This document shows positions 23,094 through 31,360 of a DNA stretch of 32,504 nucleotides, one piece after another. A model generated the notes under the pieces. That model was not told the origin of the DNA. It made no database searches and was given only the letters and a program-made list of their open reading frames with translations. Position 1 is the stretch's first letter. Each line of letters starts with the position of its first letter. The position numbers and the translations under genes were made by a program. Origin of the DNA: an uncultured Collinsella sp. (GTDB taxonomy: Bacteria; Actinomycetota; Coriobacteriia; Coriobacteriales; Coriobacteriaceae); the NCBI GenBank assembly GCA_902493985.1, contig CABURR010000023.1, positions 1 to 32,504 of the forward strand, given 5' to 3'.

Positions 23094-23150
23094 ATCTAAA
23101 TCTGTAACACCAAAGGTGAATTTCAGCTGCTAGATGTTACAGACTGAGAT
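23094..23150. repeat. Tandem palindrome unit B
   Basis: ATCTAAATCTGTAAC (23094-23108) and GTTACAGACTGAGAT (23136-23150), complementary at 13 of 15 positions, around a 27 nt centre. The TCTGTAAC/GTTACAGA core is as in units A and C. Confidence 0.88.
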
Positions 23151-23174
23151 AAACCCAAGGGAAGGGGCCGGTAT

Positions 23175-23231
23175 GTCTCAATCTGTAACAGCTGGGACCG
23201 TTTTTACCGAGTAGCTGTTACAGATCGAGAT
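23175..23231. repeat. Tandem palindrome unit C
   Basis: GTCTCAATCTGTAAC (23175-23189) and GTTACAGATCGAGAT (23217-23231) around a 27 nt centre; here AGCT next to each arm extends the pairing by four bases. Start-to-start spacing of the units is 80-81 bp. Confidence 0.9.
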
Positions 23232-23330
23232 TGTTTGGTCGAGTCGGGTCACAGGGTAACGTGCGGGCACAAAAAACGGAGCCGTGTTGCCACGACTCCG
23301 TTTCTCAAGAGGATGGGTAAGGGAAGCGAA

Positions 23331-25598
23331 TTAGTTCAGGTGCCAGATCTCGTCGTTGTACTGGGAGATGGTGCGGTCGGACGAGAAGGTGCCGGCGTTG
23401 GCGATATTGATCAGCGTCTTGCGCATCCAGGCGTCCTGGTCCTCGTAGTCGGCCAGCACGCGCTCCTTGGTCTGGATGTACTCCTCAATGTCGAGCAGGG
23501 CCATAAACCAGTCCTTGCCCTTAATGTCATCGTGCAGGCGCTGCAGGCGCTCGGCGTTGCCGGTCGCCATAAAGGCCGGGTTGGTGATGAAGTCCACCAG
23601 CAGTTTAATACCGGGCTTGCGGTAGAGCACACCGGCGTCATAGGTGCCGTCGGCATAGAGCTGCTCGACCTGTTTGGACGAGGCACCAAAGGTATAGATA
23701 TTCTCGTCGCCCACGAGCTCGGCAATCTCCACGTTGGCGCCGTCGAGCGTGCACAGGGTTAGGGCGCCGTTGAGCATGAACTTCATGTTGGAGGTGCCGC
23801 TCGCCTCCTTGGAGGCCAGGCTGATCTGCTCGGAGATATCAGCGGCGGGGATCACGCGCTCGGCGGCGGTGACGTTGTAGTTCTCGATCATGACGACCTG
23901 CAGGTAGGGAGCCACGTCGGGGTCGTTTGCAATCCACTGCGACAGCGTCAAGATCAGATGGATGATGTCCTGCGCGATAGTGTAGGCAGGCGCCGCTTTG
24001 CCGCCAAAGATGATGGTGACGGGGTGCTTAGGTCTGTTGCCGTTCTTGATATCGAGGTACTTCCAGATGATGTAGAGCGCGAGCATCTGCTGGCGCTTGT
24101 ACTCGTGGATACGCTTGACCTGAACATCGATGATGGCGTTGGAGGGAATGGTCACACCCTGCTCGAGCGCCATGAACTGGCGCATGATGGCCTTGGCCTC
24201 GACCTTGGTGGCGGCCAGGCGCTCAAGAACGTCCTTGTCGTCGGCGAACTTGGCGAGCTTGCTCAGGTCGCCGGTGCTGCGCCAATTGGTGCCGATTACA
24301 TCGTCTAGTAGGCTGGCGAGCGCGGGGTTAGCGCCATGGATCCAGCGGCGGAAGGTGATGCCGTTCGTCTTGTTGGAGAACTTCTCGGGATAAATCTCGT
24401 AGAACGGATGAAGCTCGGTGTCCTCCAGGATCTTGGTGTGGAGTGCGGCGACGCCATTGATGGAGAAGCCAAAGTGAATGTCCATGTGGGCCATGTGGAC
24501 GGTGTCGTGCTCGTCGATGATGGCGACGCGCGGGTCGTCGTGCTCGGCCTTGGCAACCTCGTCGAGCTTGACGATAATGTCGGCGATGGCAGGGGAGACC
24601 TTCTGCAGGCTGGTGAGCGGCCACTTCTCGAGCGCCTCGGCAAGAATCGTGTGGTTAGTGTAGGCGACCATGGAGCGTACGATGGTCACGGCCTCGTCAA
24701 ACTCGATGCCATGTTCGGTGGTGAGCAAGCGAATGAGCTCGGGGATGACCATGGTGGGGTGCGTGTCGTTAATTTGGACCACGGCGTAGTCGGCCAGATC
24801 GTGCAGGTTGCTGCCGCGCTCGACGGCCTCGTCGATCAGGAGCTGGGCGGCGTTGCTCACCATGAAGTACTCCTGATAGATGCGAAGTAGGCGGCCCTGC
24901 TCGTCGGAATCGTCGGGGTAGAGGAACAAGGTGAGGTTCTTGGCGATCTCGGTCTTGTCGAAGTCGATGGAGCTGCCGGGGACCAGGCCGTCGTCGACGC
25001 TCGCCAGGTCGAACAGGCGCAGGCGGTTCTTGGTGGGCTGGCCGTAACCGGGCACATCGATGTCGACGAGCTTGGAAGTAACGGCAAAATCGCCGAACTC
25101 GACGGTGTAGGAGCGGTCATCGTCGACTAGGATGTCCTGCTCACCGAGCCACTCGTCGGGGACGGCCTTCTGCTGGTTGTCGACAAAGCGCTGACGGAAC
25201 AGACCGTAGTGATAGTTGAGGCCCACGCCATCGCCGGTCAAGCCCAGCGTGGCGATGGAATCCAGGAAGCATGCGGCCAAGCGGCCCAGGCCGCCGTTGC
25301 CGAGTGACGGCTCGACCTCGAATTCCTCGATCTTGTTGAGGTCGTGGCCTGCGGCGGTGAGCTGGTCCTTAACCTCGTCGTAGATGCCGAGGTCGATCAT
25401 GTTGTTGATGAGCAGCTTGCCGATCAAAAATTCGGCGGAAATGTAATAGAGCTTTTTCTTGCCGTTGTTGAGCGGGCAGGCGGCGGAGCGCTCCTGCACG
25501 AGTTTGACCAGCAGCTTGTAAATGCGACGGTCGTCGAGCTGCTCGAGCGAGGTGCCAAAAGACTGCTCGGCGAGTTCCATGAGGTTAATTTGGGGCAT
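23331..25598 (-). CDS. glgP: Glycogen/maltodextrin phosphorylase
   Basis: PLP enzyme of 755 residues that removes glucose 1-phosphate from alpha-1,4-glucans, probably the maltodextrins imported by the adjacent ABC system. The PLP lysine is K606 in EASGTSNMKFMLNGALT; other family segments are PSLGNGGLGRLAACFLDS, INDTHPTM and VKRIHEYKRQ. The C-terminus NAGTFSSDRTISQYNDEIWHL is typical. The start at 25598 is chosen because AGGAG lies just ahead on the minus strand; an ATG at 25625 would add nine residues without a site. It is somewhat shorter than the 797 residues of E. coli MalP. It lies about 130 nt behind malQ, with a hairpin between them. Confidence 0.94.
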   Translation of the reverse strand: MPQINLMELAEQSFGTSLEQLDDRRIYKLLVKLVQERSAACPLNNGKKKLYYISAEFLIGKLLINNMIDLGIYDEVKDQLTAAGHDLNKIEEFEVEPSLGNGGLGRLAACFLDSIATLGLTGDGVGLNYHYGLFRQRFVDNQQKAVPDEWLGEQDILVDDDRSYTVEFGDFAVTSKLVDIDVPGYGQPTKNRLRLFDLASVDDGLVPGSSIDFDKTEIAKNLTLFLYPDDSDEQGRLLRIYQEYFMVSNAAQLLIDEAVERGSNLHDLADYAVVQINDTHPTMVIPELIRLLTTEHGIEFDEAVTIVRSMVAYTNHTILAEALEKWPLTSLQKVSPAIADIIVKLDEVAKAEHDDPRVAIIDEHDTVHMAHMDIHFGFSINGVAALHTKILEDTELHPFYEIYPEKFSNKTNGITFRRWIHGANPALASLLDDVIGTNWRSTGDLSKLAKFADDKDVLERLAATKVEAKAIMRQFMALEQGVTIPSNAIIDVQVKRIHEYKRQQMLALYIIWKYLDIKNGNRPKHPVTIIFGGKAAPAYTIAQDIIHLILTLSQWIANDPDVAPYLQVVMIENYNVTAAERVIPAADISEQISLASKEASGTSNMKFMLNGALTLCTLDGANVEIAELVGDENIYTFGASSKQVEQLYADGTYDAGVLYRKPGIKLLVDFITNPAFMATGNAERLQRLHDDIKGKDWFMALLDIEEYIQTKERVLADYEDQDAWMRKTLINIANAGTFSSDRTISQYNDEIWHLN

Positions 25599-25644
25599 GT
25601 TTTCTCCTGTGATGGGTTGTTTCATGTCTGCAATTCATAAGAAG

Positions 25645-25678
25645 CCCGCGCGAGGGGATTGGGGTGGCCTCGCGCGGG
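25645..25678 (-). terminator. Intercistronic hairpin between malQ and glgP
   Basis: CCCGCGCGAGG (25645-25655) and CCTCGCGCGGG (25668-25678) form a perfect 11 bp stem. On the minus strand only CTTCTTATG follows, so it may be a partial terminator or an mRNA stabiliser rather than a full stop. Confidence 0.55.
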
Positions 25679-25726
25679 AAAAGCAAGCGCGTCCGCACGG
25701 TGGGGAGGGGTCGGGCGCGGTAGCTC

Positions 25727-27232
25727 CTATTGAGGAAGCTTGATTTCGGCTTCCGACGGGATGCGGAAGTAGGTCTCGGTCCAGTCGGTGAGTTTGTGCT
25801 CGAGCTCGCGGGTGATGGCGCCGTCGAGCATGCGCCAGGTCCAGTTGCCGCCCAGCGTGGCAGGGGTGTTGATGCGCGCCTCGTTGCCCAAGTTGAGCAG
25901 GTCCTGCATGGTGTAGATGCACGTGTCACTCACGCTGGCGGCGATGGTGCGATTGAGTGCATCTGCCATGGGTTCGCCGGCCTGCTGATGGGTGTACAGG
26001 GCTGCCTGCTCGCGCTGACGCGGGGTGGCCGTTCCCTCAAACCAACCGCGCGCCGTCTCGTTGTCGTGGGTGCCCACATAGGCGACGGTGTTGGCGATGT
26101 AGTTATGCGGCAGGTAGTACGAGTTGGTACCCTCAAAGGCAAACTGCAGGATCTTCATGCCGGGGAAGCCCGAGTTGTCGCGCATGTCGATGACGCCGGG
26201 GGTGAGGAAGCCCAGGTCCTCGGCGATGATGGGCAGCGTGCCGAGCTTTTCCTCGAGCGTCTTGAAGAACTTGAGGCCGGGACCCTGCGTCCACGAACCG
26301 TAGGACGAATCGGGCGAGGAGAACGGCACCTCCCAATAGGCCTCGAAGCCGCGGAAGTGATCCAGGCGGATGACGTCGTACATGTCGAGGGCGGCGCGAA
26401 TGCGGCCCTCCCACCAGGAGAAGCCGTCGGACTCCATGGCGTCCCAGTCGTAGATGGGGTTGCCCCAGTACTGGCCGGTGGCCGAGAACTGGTCGGGCGG
26501 CGTGCCGGCGACGCTCACGGGATTGCCGGCGGCGTCGATCTTAAAGAGCTCAGGCGTCGCCCACATCTCGACGGAGTCACGCGAGACATAGATGGGCAGG
26601 TCGCCGATGATGAGAATGTCGCGCTCGTTGGCATAGGCCTTGAGGCGGCTCCACTGGCGATCGAAGAAGTACTGCGTCATCTGGTGGTAGAGCATACGCG
26701 CCGGATGGTCGGCGCAGACCTTGGCGGAAGCCTCGCCGCGGGTGCGGAGCTCCGCGGGCCACTCCCAAAACGCCTTGAGACCGCACTCCTCTTTGACGGT
26801 CATGAACTCACAGTAGGGGATGAGCCAGTCCTCGTTGGCCTGGATAAAGTCATCGAAATCGGCCGGCTTGTCGGCAGCAAAGCGCTCAGCGGCTCGGTCG
26901 AGAATCTGACGGCGGCCACCAAAGATAGCACCGTAGTCGACATTGCTGGGGTCGGATCCCAGATACACGCCATCGATATCGCGCTGCTCCAGATACCCTG
27001 CCTCGATAAGCTCGGCAAAGTCGATAAAGTTGGGGTTGCCTGCGCGGGCCGAGAACGACTGATAGGGCGAATCGCCATAGCTGGTCGTCGTAAGGGGCAG
27101 AATCTGCCAGTAATGTTGTTTGCACGAGGCGAGAAAATCGACGAAGTCGTAGGCATTCCAGCCAAAGCCGCCGATTCCGTATGGTCCGGGCAGAGATGAG
27201 ACGGGCATGAGGACGCCGCTTGCACGCTCCAT
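25727..27232 (-). CDS. malQ: 4-alpha-glucanotransferase (amylomaltase, GH77)
   Basis: Cytoplasmic enzyme of 501 residues that transfers glucan chains between maltodextrins, making longer chains that the phosphorylase can attack. The GH77 catalytic residues are visible: nucleophile D291 in VIRLDHFRGF, acid/base E338 in IIAEDLGF and D390 in GTHDNETARGWF. The N-terminus ASGVLMPVSSLPGPYGIGGFG is characteristic. The ATG at 27232 is preferred, with GGTGA 8 nt ahead; in-frame GTG 27244 and TTG 27247 lie within that site. A palindromic operator lies 94 nt upstream. With glgP downstream it completes maltodextrin breakdown to glucose 1-phosphate and glucose. Confidence 0.94.
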   Translation of the reverse strand: MERASGVLMPVSSLPGPYGIGGFGWNAYDFVDFLASCKQHYWQILPLTTTSYGDSPYQSFSARAGNPNFIDFAELIEAGYLEQRDIDGVYLGSDPSNVDYGAIFGGRRQILDRAAERFAADKPADFDDFIQANEDWLIPYCEFMTVKEECGLKAFWEWPAELRTRGEASAKVCADHPARMLYHQMTQYFFDRQWSRLKAYANERDILIIGDLPIYVSRDSVEMWATPELFKIDAAGNPVSVAGTPPDQFSATGQYWGNPIYDWDAMESDGFSWWEGRIRAALDMYDVIRLDHFRGFEAYWEVPFSSPDSSYGSWTQGPGLKFFKTLEEKLGTLPIIAEDLGFLTPGVIDMRDNSGFPGMKILQFAFEGTNSYYLPHNYIANTVAYVGTHDNETARGWFEGTATPRQREQAALYTHQQAGEPMADALNRTIAASVSDTCIYTMQDLLNLGNEARINTPATLGGNWTWRMLDGAITRELEHKLTDWTETYFRIPSEAEIKLPQ

Positions 27233-27325
27233 GAATGCGCTCACCAACCTTCTTGTTGTGGGGTCGGCCTGCCGATGGATGTGCAGTCCGCCTCCGATGT
27301 TCTGATCTGATACGCCTATTGTAAA

Positions 27326-27344
27326 ACATGTTGTTTAAACATGT
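27326..27344. promoter_or_regulatory. Operator-like site 5 (ACATGTTGTTTAAACATGT) before malQ
   Basis: A 19 bp near-palindrome with perfect 7 bp ends, containing TTGTTTAAAC as at the PTS/GntR sites and TTGTTYAAACAWGT in common with site 4. It lies in the expected promoter region of malQ. Confidence 0.6.
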
Positions 27345-27395
27345 ACAGGCAAGATAAAAAAGTTGGTCGATTTTCGGCGAATGGTTACATGCCAT

Positions 27396-27430
27396 GAAAA
27401 AGCCCCGACCTCACAACGTGAGATCGGGGC
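27396..27430 (-). terminator. Intrinsic terminator of galE
   Basis: On the minus strand GCCCCGATCTCAC pairs with GTGAGGTCGGGGC (one mismatch) around a GTT loop and is followed by TTTTTC. It separates galE from malQ. Confidence 0.88.
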
Positions 27431-27452
27431 AAGAGCGGTATGTAGGTTTTTG

Positions 27453-28514
27453 CTACTCGGCGTCGGCGAAGCCGTTGGGGTTGTGGCTCTGCCAGTTCCA
27501 GCTATCGCGGCACATGTCCGCGATGTCGTACTGGGCCTTCCAGCCCATCATGCGCTCGGCCTTGGAGGCATCGCACCAGTTGGCAGCGATGTCGCCGGCG
27601 CGGCGCTCGCGGATCACGTAGGGCAGCTCCTTGCCACAAGCCTTGGAGAAGGCGGCGACGACCTCGAGTACCGAGGTGCCGGTGCCGGTGCCCAAGTTAA
27701 AGATCTCGACGCCGGTCTTGCCGTTCATCCAATTAAGGGCAGCAACGTGACCAGAGGCCAGATCGCACACGTGGATGTAGTCGCGCACGCCGGTGCCGTC
27801 GGGGGTGGGGTAGTCGTTGCCAAAGACCTGAACGGCCTCGAGCTTGCCCACGGCGACCTGGGCGACATAGGGCACCAGGTTGTTGGGGATGCCCTTGGGG
27901 TCCTCGCCGATCAGGCCCGACGGATGAGCGCCGATGGGGTTGAAGTAACGGAGCAGCACGACGTCCCACTCGGGGTCGGCGGTGTGGACGTCCATAAGGA
28001 TCTGCTCGATCATCCACTTGGTCCAACCATAGGGGTTGGTCGCGGGCTTCTTAGGATCCTCCTCGGTGACGGGCGGGTTGTTCGGGTCGCCGTAGACGGT
28101 CGAGGAGCTCGAGAAGATGATGGACTTGCAGCCATGGTTGCGCATGACGTCGATGAGCACCAGGGTGTTCTCGATGTTGTTGTGGTAGTACTCGACGGGC
28201 TTGCTCACCGACTCGCCGACGGCCTTAAAGCCGGCAAAGTGGATGACGCGGTCGATCTGATGGGTATCGAAGATCTTGTTCATCGCATCGCGGTCGAGCA
28301 CGTTGGCCTCGTAGAAGGTGAGGTTCTTGGCGGCCTCGTCGCCCACGATGGTCTTGACGCGGTCGACGGCGACGGCGCTGGAGTTGGAGAGATCATCGAC
28401 GATGACGACCTGGTAGCCACCCTCGAGCAGCTGAACGACGGTGTGCGAGCCGATAAAGCCGGCGCCACCGGTAACGAGGACGCAGGTGTCTTTGGGGTCG
28501 AGTGCTTTGGACAT
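27453..28514 (-). CDS. galE: UDP-glucose 4-epimerase
   Basis: Interconverts UDP-glucose and UDP-galactose with bound NAD, for galactose use and for polysaccharide precursors. The Rossmann motif is VTGGAGFIGSHTVVQLL, the catalytic Ser/Thr region is IFSSSSTVYGDP and the catalytic Tyr and Lys lie in NPYGWTKWMIEQ. The length of 353 residues is usual. AGGAG lies 6 nt ahead of the ATG on the minus strand. It is a single gene with its own terminator. Its position beside the maltodextrin genes fits conversion of glucose 1-phosphate to sugar nucleotides, though no galK or galT is visible here. Confidence 0.96.
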   Translation of the reverse strand: MSKALDPKDTCVLVTGGAGFIGSHTVVQLLEGGYQVVIVDDLSNSSAVAVDRVKTIVGDEAAKNLTFYEANVLDRDAMNKIFDTHQIDRVIHFAGFKAVGESVSKPVEYYHNNIENTLVLIDVMRNHGCKSIIFSSSSTVYGDPNNPPVTEEDPKKPATNPYGWTKWMIEQILMDVHTADPEWDVVLLRYFNPIGAHPSGLIGEDPKGIPNNLVPYVAQVAVGKLEAVQVFGNDYPTPDGTGVRDYIHVCDLASGHVAALNWMNGKTGVEIFNLGTGTGTSVLEVVAAFSKACGKELPYVIRERRAGDIAANWCDASKAERMMGWKAQYDIADMCRDSWNWQSHNPNGFADAE

Positions 28515-28551
28515 GTAGTCTCCTATCGAATCAGGAACACTTCTTCAGGGG

Positions 28552-28557
28552 AGTATA
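28552..28557 (-). promoter_or_regulatory. Probable -10 element of the galE promoter
   Basis: TATACT on the minus strand, 38 nt before the galE ATG. No good -35 is seen; ATTTGG is the nearest weak candidate. Confidence 0.4.
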
Positions 28558-28708
28558 GCGCAGGCAGGGACGCCCAAATCGTGCGCTGTGGGAAAAGCAG
28601 AGGATTGTGCTAACGTACTCATAGAAGAGCTTGCGTACGCATAACCTGATCTTTGGCATTTGCTTACGGGCCGCTGACCTTGTAGTTTCCTGCCGTTCGT
28701 GGAAATCG

Positions 28709-28736
28709 TTGGGACGCGCCATATGTACGCTAATAT
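28709..28736 (+). promoter_or_regulatory. Promoter of the PcsB-like hydrolase gene
   Basis: TTGGGA (28709-28714) and TAATAT (28731-28736), spacer 16 bp, 44 nt before the ATG. The remainder of the 266 bp intergenic region shows no gene. Confidence 0.55.
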
Positions 28737-28780
28737 GTATGAGTTGAGCGACATATAAATAAACATGTAACGGAGTACAT

Positions 28781-29986
28781 ATGTCACCAAACAGCGATTC
28801 CATCCTTTCCCAGGAGCTCTCGCGCCGCACTGCCCTCAAGGCCCTGTTCGGCGCCGCTTCTGCGGCAGTTCTTTTTGGCCTGCCCGCTCGCGCCCATGCG
28901 GCGGAGGCTTCCAAAGAAACCACCGATAAACTGAATGCCGCCCAGGCCCAGCTCGACGAGGTTCAGGCCCAGCTCGACAGCATCGCAAATGAGTATGCGG
29001 CGCTGGCCAACAAGAATGCCCAGACCCTCAACGACATCGAGAATGTCCAGGGCAAGATTGACGACACGCAGGCCCAGATCGATGAAAAGAAGGCCGAGCT
29101 CAAGAAGAAGCGCAACGACCTTTCCGATCGCGTGGCCGCCAGCTACAAGTCCGGCGGCACGAACATCCTGTCGCTGCTGCTGGCCTCTGGCTCGTTTGAG
29201 GAACTCGTCGCCAACGCGCATTACGTTGAGAAGATCAACAAGAGCGACCGCGACGCCATCGAGGACATTCAGACCATCCAGGAAGAGCTCGATGCGCAAA
29301 AGACCGAGCTCGAGTCGCAGAAGGCCGACTTAGAGAAGCTCAAGGACCAGCAGACTGCCCAGATGCAGGATATGCAGGCCAAGCAGCAAGAAGTCCAGAC
29401 CGTGCTGAACGGTCTTTCCGACGACGTCAAGGAGCTCATGGCTCAGCGCGATTCCGAGATCCTCGCTGCCGCCCAGGCTGAGGAGGCTGCCAGGAAGGCC
29501 GCCGCTGCTGCCGCCGCCGCGAACAAGAACAATTCCTACTCGGGTGGTTCAAGCTCGGGTGGCGGATCGTATGCGCCCGGAACCCCGCAACAGAATGCCG
29601 GCTCGGGCAAACAGCAGGCCGTCGTCAACGCGTGCTACTCCACGCCTTCGCCGGGCCAGAACTGGTGCGCGGCGTGGGTCACCAATGTCTTCCGTAACGC
29701 CGGCGTTGGCTACTTTGGCGGCAATGCGTGCGACATGTTTAACGCCTGGTGCTATAGCTCCGACCGCTCGGCGCTGCAGGTGGGCATGATCGTGGCCGAT
29801 TCCTCGCACAGCGGCACGGGTGCTCCGGGCCTTATCTACGGTCATGTGGGTATCTATGTTGGCGGCGGTATCGTTATGAGCAACGAGGGTGCCATTACGT
29901 CTAAGTCGCTTGATTCGTTTATTAGCTTCTATGGCACTGGCTCTGGCGTGCGTTGGGGCTGGCTTGGCGGTATTGCGCTGTCGTAG
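28781..29986 (+). CDS. Secreted PcsB-like coiled-coil protein with CHAP-type peptidase domain
   Basis: Probable peptidoglycan hydrolase of 401 residues. The N-terminus has a twin-arginine pattern, LSRRTALKALFGAASAAVLF, ending ARAHA-AE, a likely signal peptidase I site, so it is exported, perhaps by Tat. Residues about 43-235 form a long coiled coil like that of PcsB/SagA, which in those proteins holds the enzyme inactive until it meets FtsEX. A Ser/Gly-rich linker (about 258-270) precedes a C-terminal CHAP-like domain with probable catalytic C296 in QNWCAAWV and H355 in YGHVGIYVGGG. CGGAG lies 5 nt before the ATG. It is a single gene. Its substrate bond cannot be read from sequence. Confidence 0.87.
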   Translation: MSPNSDSILSQELSRRTALKALFGAASAAVLFGLPARAHAAEASKETTDKLNAAQAQLDEVQAQLDSIANEYAALANKNAQTLNDIENVQGKIDDTQAQIDEKKAELKKKRNDLSDRVAASYKSGGTNILSLLLASGSFEELVANAHYVEKINKSDRDAIEDIQTIQEELDAQKTELESQKADLEKLKDQQTAQMQDMQAKQQEVQTVLNGLSDDVKELMAQRDSEILAAAQAEEAARKAAAAAAAANKNNSYSGGSSSGGGSYAPGTPQQNAGSGKQQAVVNACYSTPSPGQNWCAAWVTNVFRNAGVGYFGGNACDMFNAWCYSSDRSALQVGMIVADSSHSGTGAPGLIYGHVGIYVGGGIVMSNEGAITSKSLDSFISFYGTGSGVRWGWLGGIALS

Positions 29987-30005
29987 CTGCGGTTTGAAGT
30001 AAGTT

Positions 30006-30136
30006 GGTCCGGGACCGCGGGCGAGGCATAAGGTTGCCTGCTCTACAGTCCTGCGCAAGACGAAGGCCACATTAAGTGGCCTTCTTTGCGTGCGGAACTC
30101 GCGACCAACCTTATGCCTCGCCCGCGGTCCCGGACC
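30006..30136 (+). repeat. Hairpin element copy 4 (31 bp arms, 69 nt core)
   Basis: Perfect 31 bp arms (30006-30036 and 30106-30136) enclose the family core (30037-30105), nearly identical to copies 1 and 3. It starts 19 nt after the stop of the PcsB-like gene and lies before that gene's terminator. Confidence 0.95.
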
Positions 30137-30188
30137 TTCCGGGTTCGGGGCGCGACACACCGGACTGGGTTATCTGAATAAATATGGT

Positions 30189-30214
30189 GAAGGCCCCTTT
30201 CGGGGCCTTCTTTG
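30189..30214 (+). terminator. Terminator of the PcsB-like gene
   Basis: GAAGGCCCC (30189-30197) and GGGGCCTTC (30202-30210) form a perfect 9 bp stem with a TTTC loop and TTTGTT behind. It directly abuts the murB 3' end on the other strand. Confidence 0.75.
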
Positions 30215-31177
30215 TTAAAGGAATTCGCCGACTCGGTGGACTTCGGGTTCTAGGTCTACGTCGAACTGCTCTTTGACTTTGGCTTGGATGTCGCGGATGA
30301 GTTCGTCGACGTCGGCGGCGGTGGCGTGGTCGGCGTTGACGATGAAGCCGCAGTGCTTCTCGCTCACCTGCGCGCCGCCAACGGCGTGTCCTCGCAGGCC
30401 GGCGTCCATGATGAGCTTGCCGGCAAAGTAGCCCTCGGGGCGCTTGAAAGTGGAACCGGCACTCGGCATGTCGAGCGGCTGCTTGTCCTCGCGGCGCTGG
30501 CGGTAGTCGTCCATGTCGGCCTTGATCATCGCGGCGTTGCCCGGAGCGAGATTGAAGGTGGCCGAAAGCACGATGAAGCCGTCGTCGGCAATGCGGCTCT
30601 TGCGATAGCCCAGGTTGAGCTCATCGACATCGAACTCGATGATGTTGCCGCTGCCACGGGTGCCGTCGTCGAGCTGGCGAGCAGGTTTGTAGATGCGCAC
30701 GGACTCCAGCACATCGGCCATGCAGGCGCCGTAAGCTCCGGCGTTCATGTAGCAGGCGCCGCCGACCGATCCGGGGATGCCCGAGATGGGCTCCATGCCG
30801 GTGAGACCGGCCTCGGCTGCCGCCGCGGCGACATCGGAAAGCAAGGCACCGGCTGCCGCCGTGACATGCGTACCGTCGACCGTAATGTCGGAGAGGCCTT
30901 CGCCCAGCGCCACGACGACGCCGCGGATGCCCTTGTCGCCGACGAGCAGGTCGGAGCCGTTGCCCACGATGGTGAGGGGCAGATCGCAGCGATAGCAGGT
31001 ATCGAGCGTGGCGACGAGGCTCTGCTCGGTATCGGGCGTGACAAAGACGTCGGCCGGGCCGCCGATCTTAAACGTGGTGTGCTCGCGCATGGGCTCGCTC
31101 ATCAGCACGTTGTCCTCGCCGGCAACGCCAGCAAGCGCGCACAGCAGGTCCTCGTTAAAAAAGTCGTTCTCGTGCAT
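30215..31177 (-). CDS. murB: UDP-N-acetylenolpyruvoylglucosamine reductase
   Basis: FAD enzyme that reduces UDP-GlcNAc-enolpyruvate with NADPH to UDP-MurNAc, the second committed step of peptidoglycan precursor synthesis. FAD-binding segments are TTFKIGGPADVFV, VGNGSDLLVGDKG and GIPGSVGGACYMNAGAYG. The proton-donating serine is probably S242 in PSAGSTFKRP, and the C-terminus has AKVKEQFDVDLEPEV. The start at 31177 gives 320 residues, normal for the family. A longer reading from TTG 31222 would place the start inside TATATT, a likely -10 on the minus strand, so it is rejected. The gene is divergent from a LacI-type regulator. Confidence 0.95.
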   Translation of the reverse strand: MHENDFFNEDLLCALAGVAGEDNVLMSEPMREHTTFKIGGPADVFVTPDTEQSLVATLDTCYRCDLPLTIVGNGSDLLVGDKGIRGVVVALGEGLSDITVDGTHVTAAAGALLSDVAAAAAEAGLTGMEPISGIPGSVGGACYMNAGAYGACMADVLESVRIYKPARQLDDGTRGSGNIIEFDVDELNLGYRKSRIADDGFIVLSATFNLAPGNAAMIKADMDDYRQRREDKQPLDMPSAGSTFKRPEGYFAGKLIMDAGLRGHAVGGAQVSEKHCGFIVNADHATAADVDELIRDIQAKVKEQFDVDLEPEVHRVGEFL

Positions 31178-31281
31178 ACGAATATCCGCCTTTTGGTGGT
31201 CGTTGTCATCAATCGATTGCAATATACCCCACCCGGACGGATTTGGTGCGCTGGCGGCGATAAAACAGCCGTCTACCGGAT

Positions 31282-31298
31282 TGGTAAAGTGTTTATCA
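31282..31298. promoter_or_regulatory. Possible LacI-type operator
   Basis: TGGTAAA-GTG-TTTATCA, complementary at six of seven positions, lies between murB and the LacI gene and just upstream of its -10. It could be an autoregulatory site; the evidence is symmetry only. Confidence 0.3.
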
Positions 31299-31319
31299 CC
31301 GAGGTAGAGGGGTAGTCGC

Positions 31320-31325
31320 TATACT
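31320..31325 (+). promoter_or_regulatory. Probable -10 element of the lacI-family gene
   Basis: TATACT, 36 nt before the ATG at 31361. No clear -35 hexamer is found at normal spacing. Confidence 0.45.
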
Positions 31326-31360
31326 TTCAAGAGATTGCGCGTAAACCCGGAAGGAGCGAG

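Noticed and set aside
23014..23231. CRISPR array or integron attC sites
   Set aside because: The units are palindromic with variable centres rather than identical repeats with spacers, and lack attC core sites; no cas or integrase gene is near.
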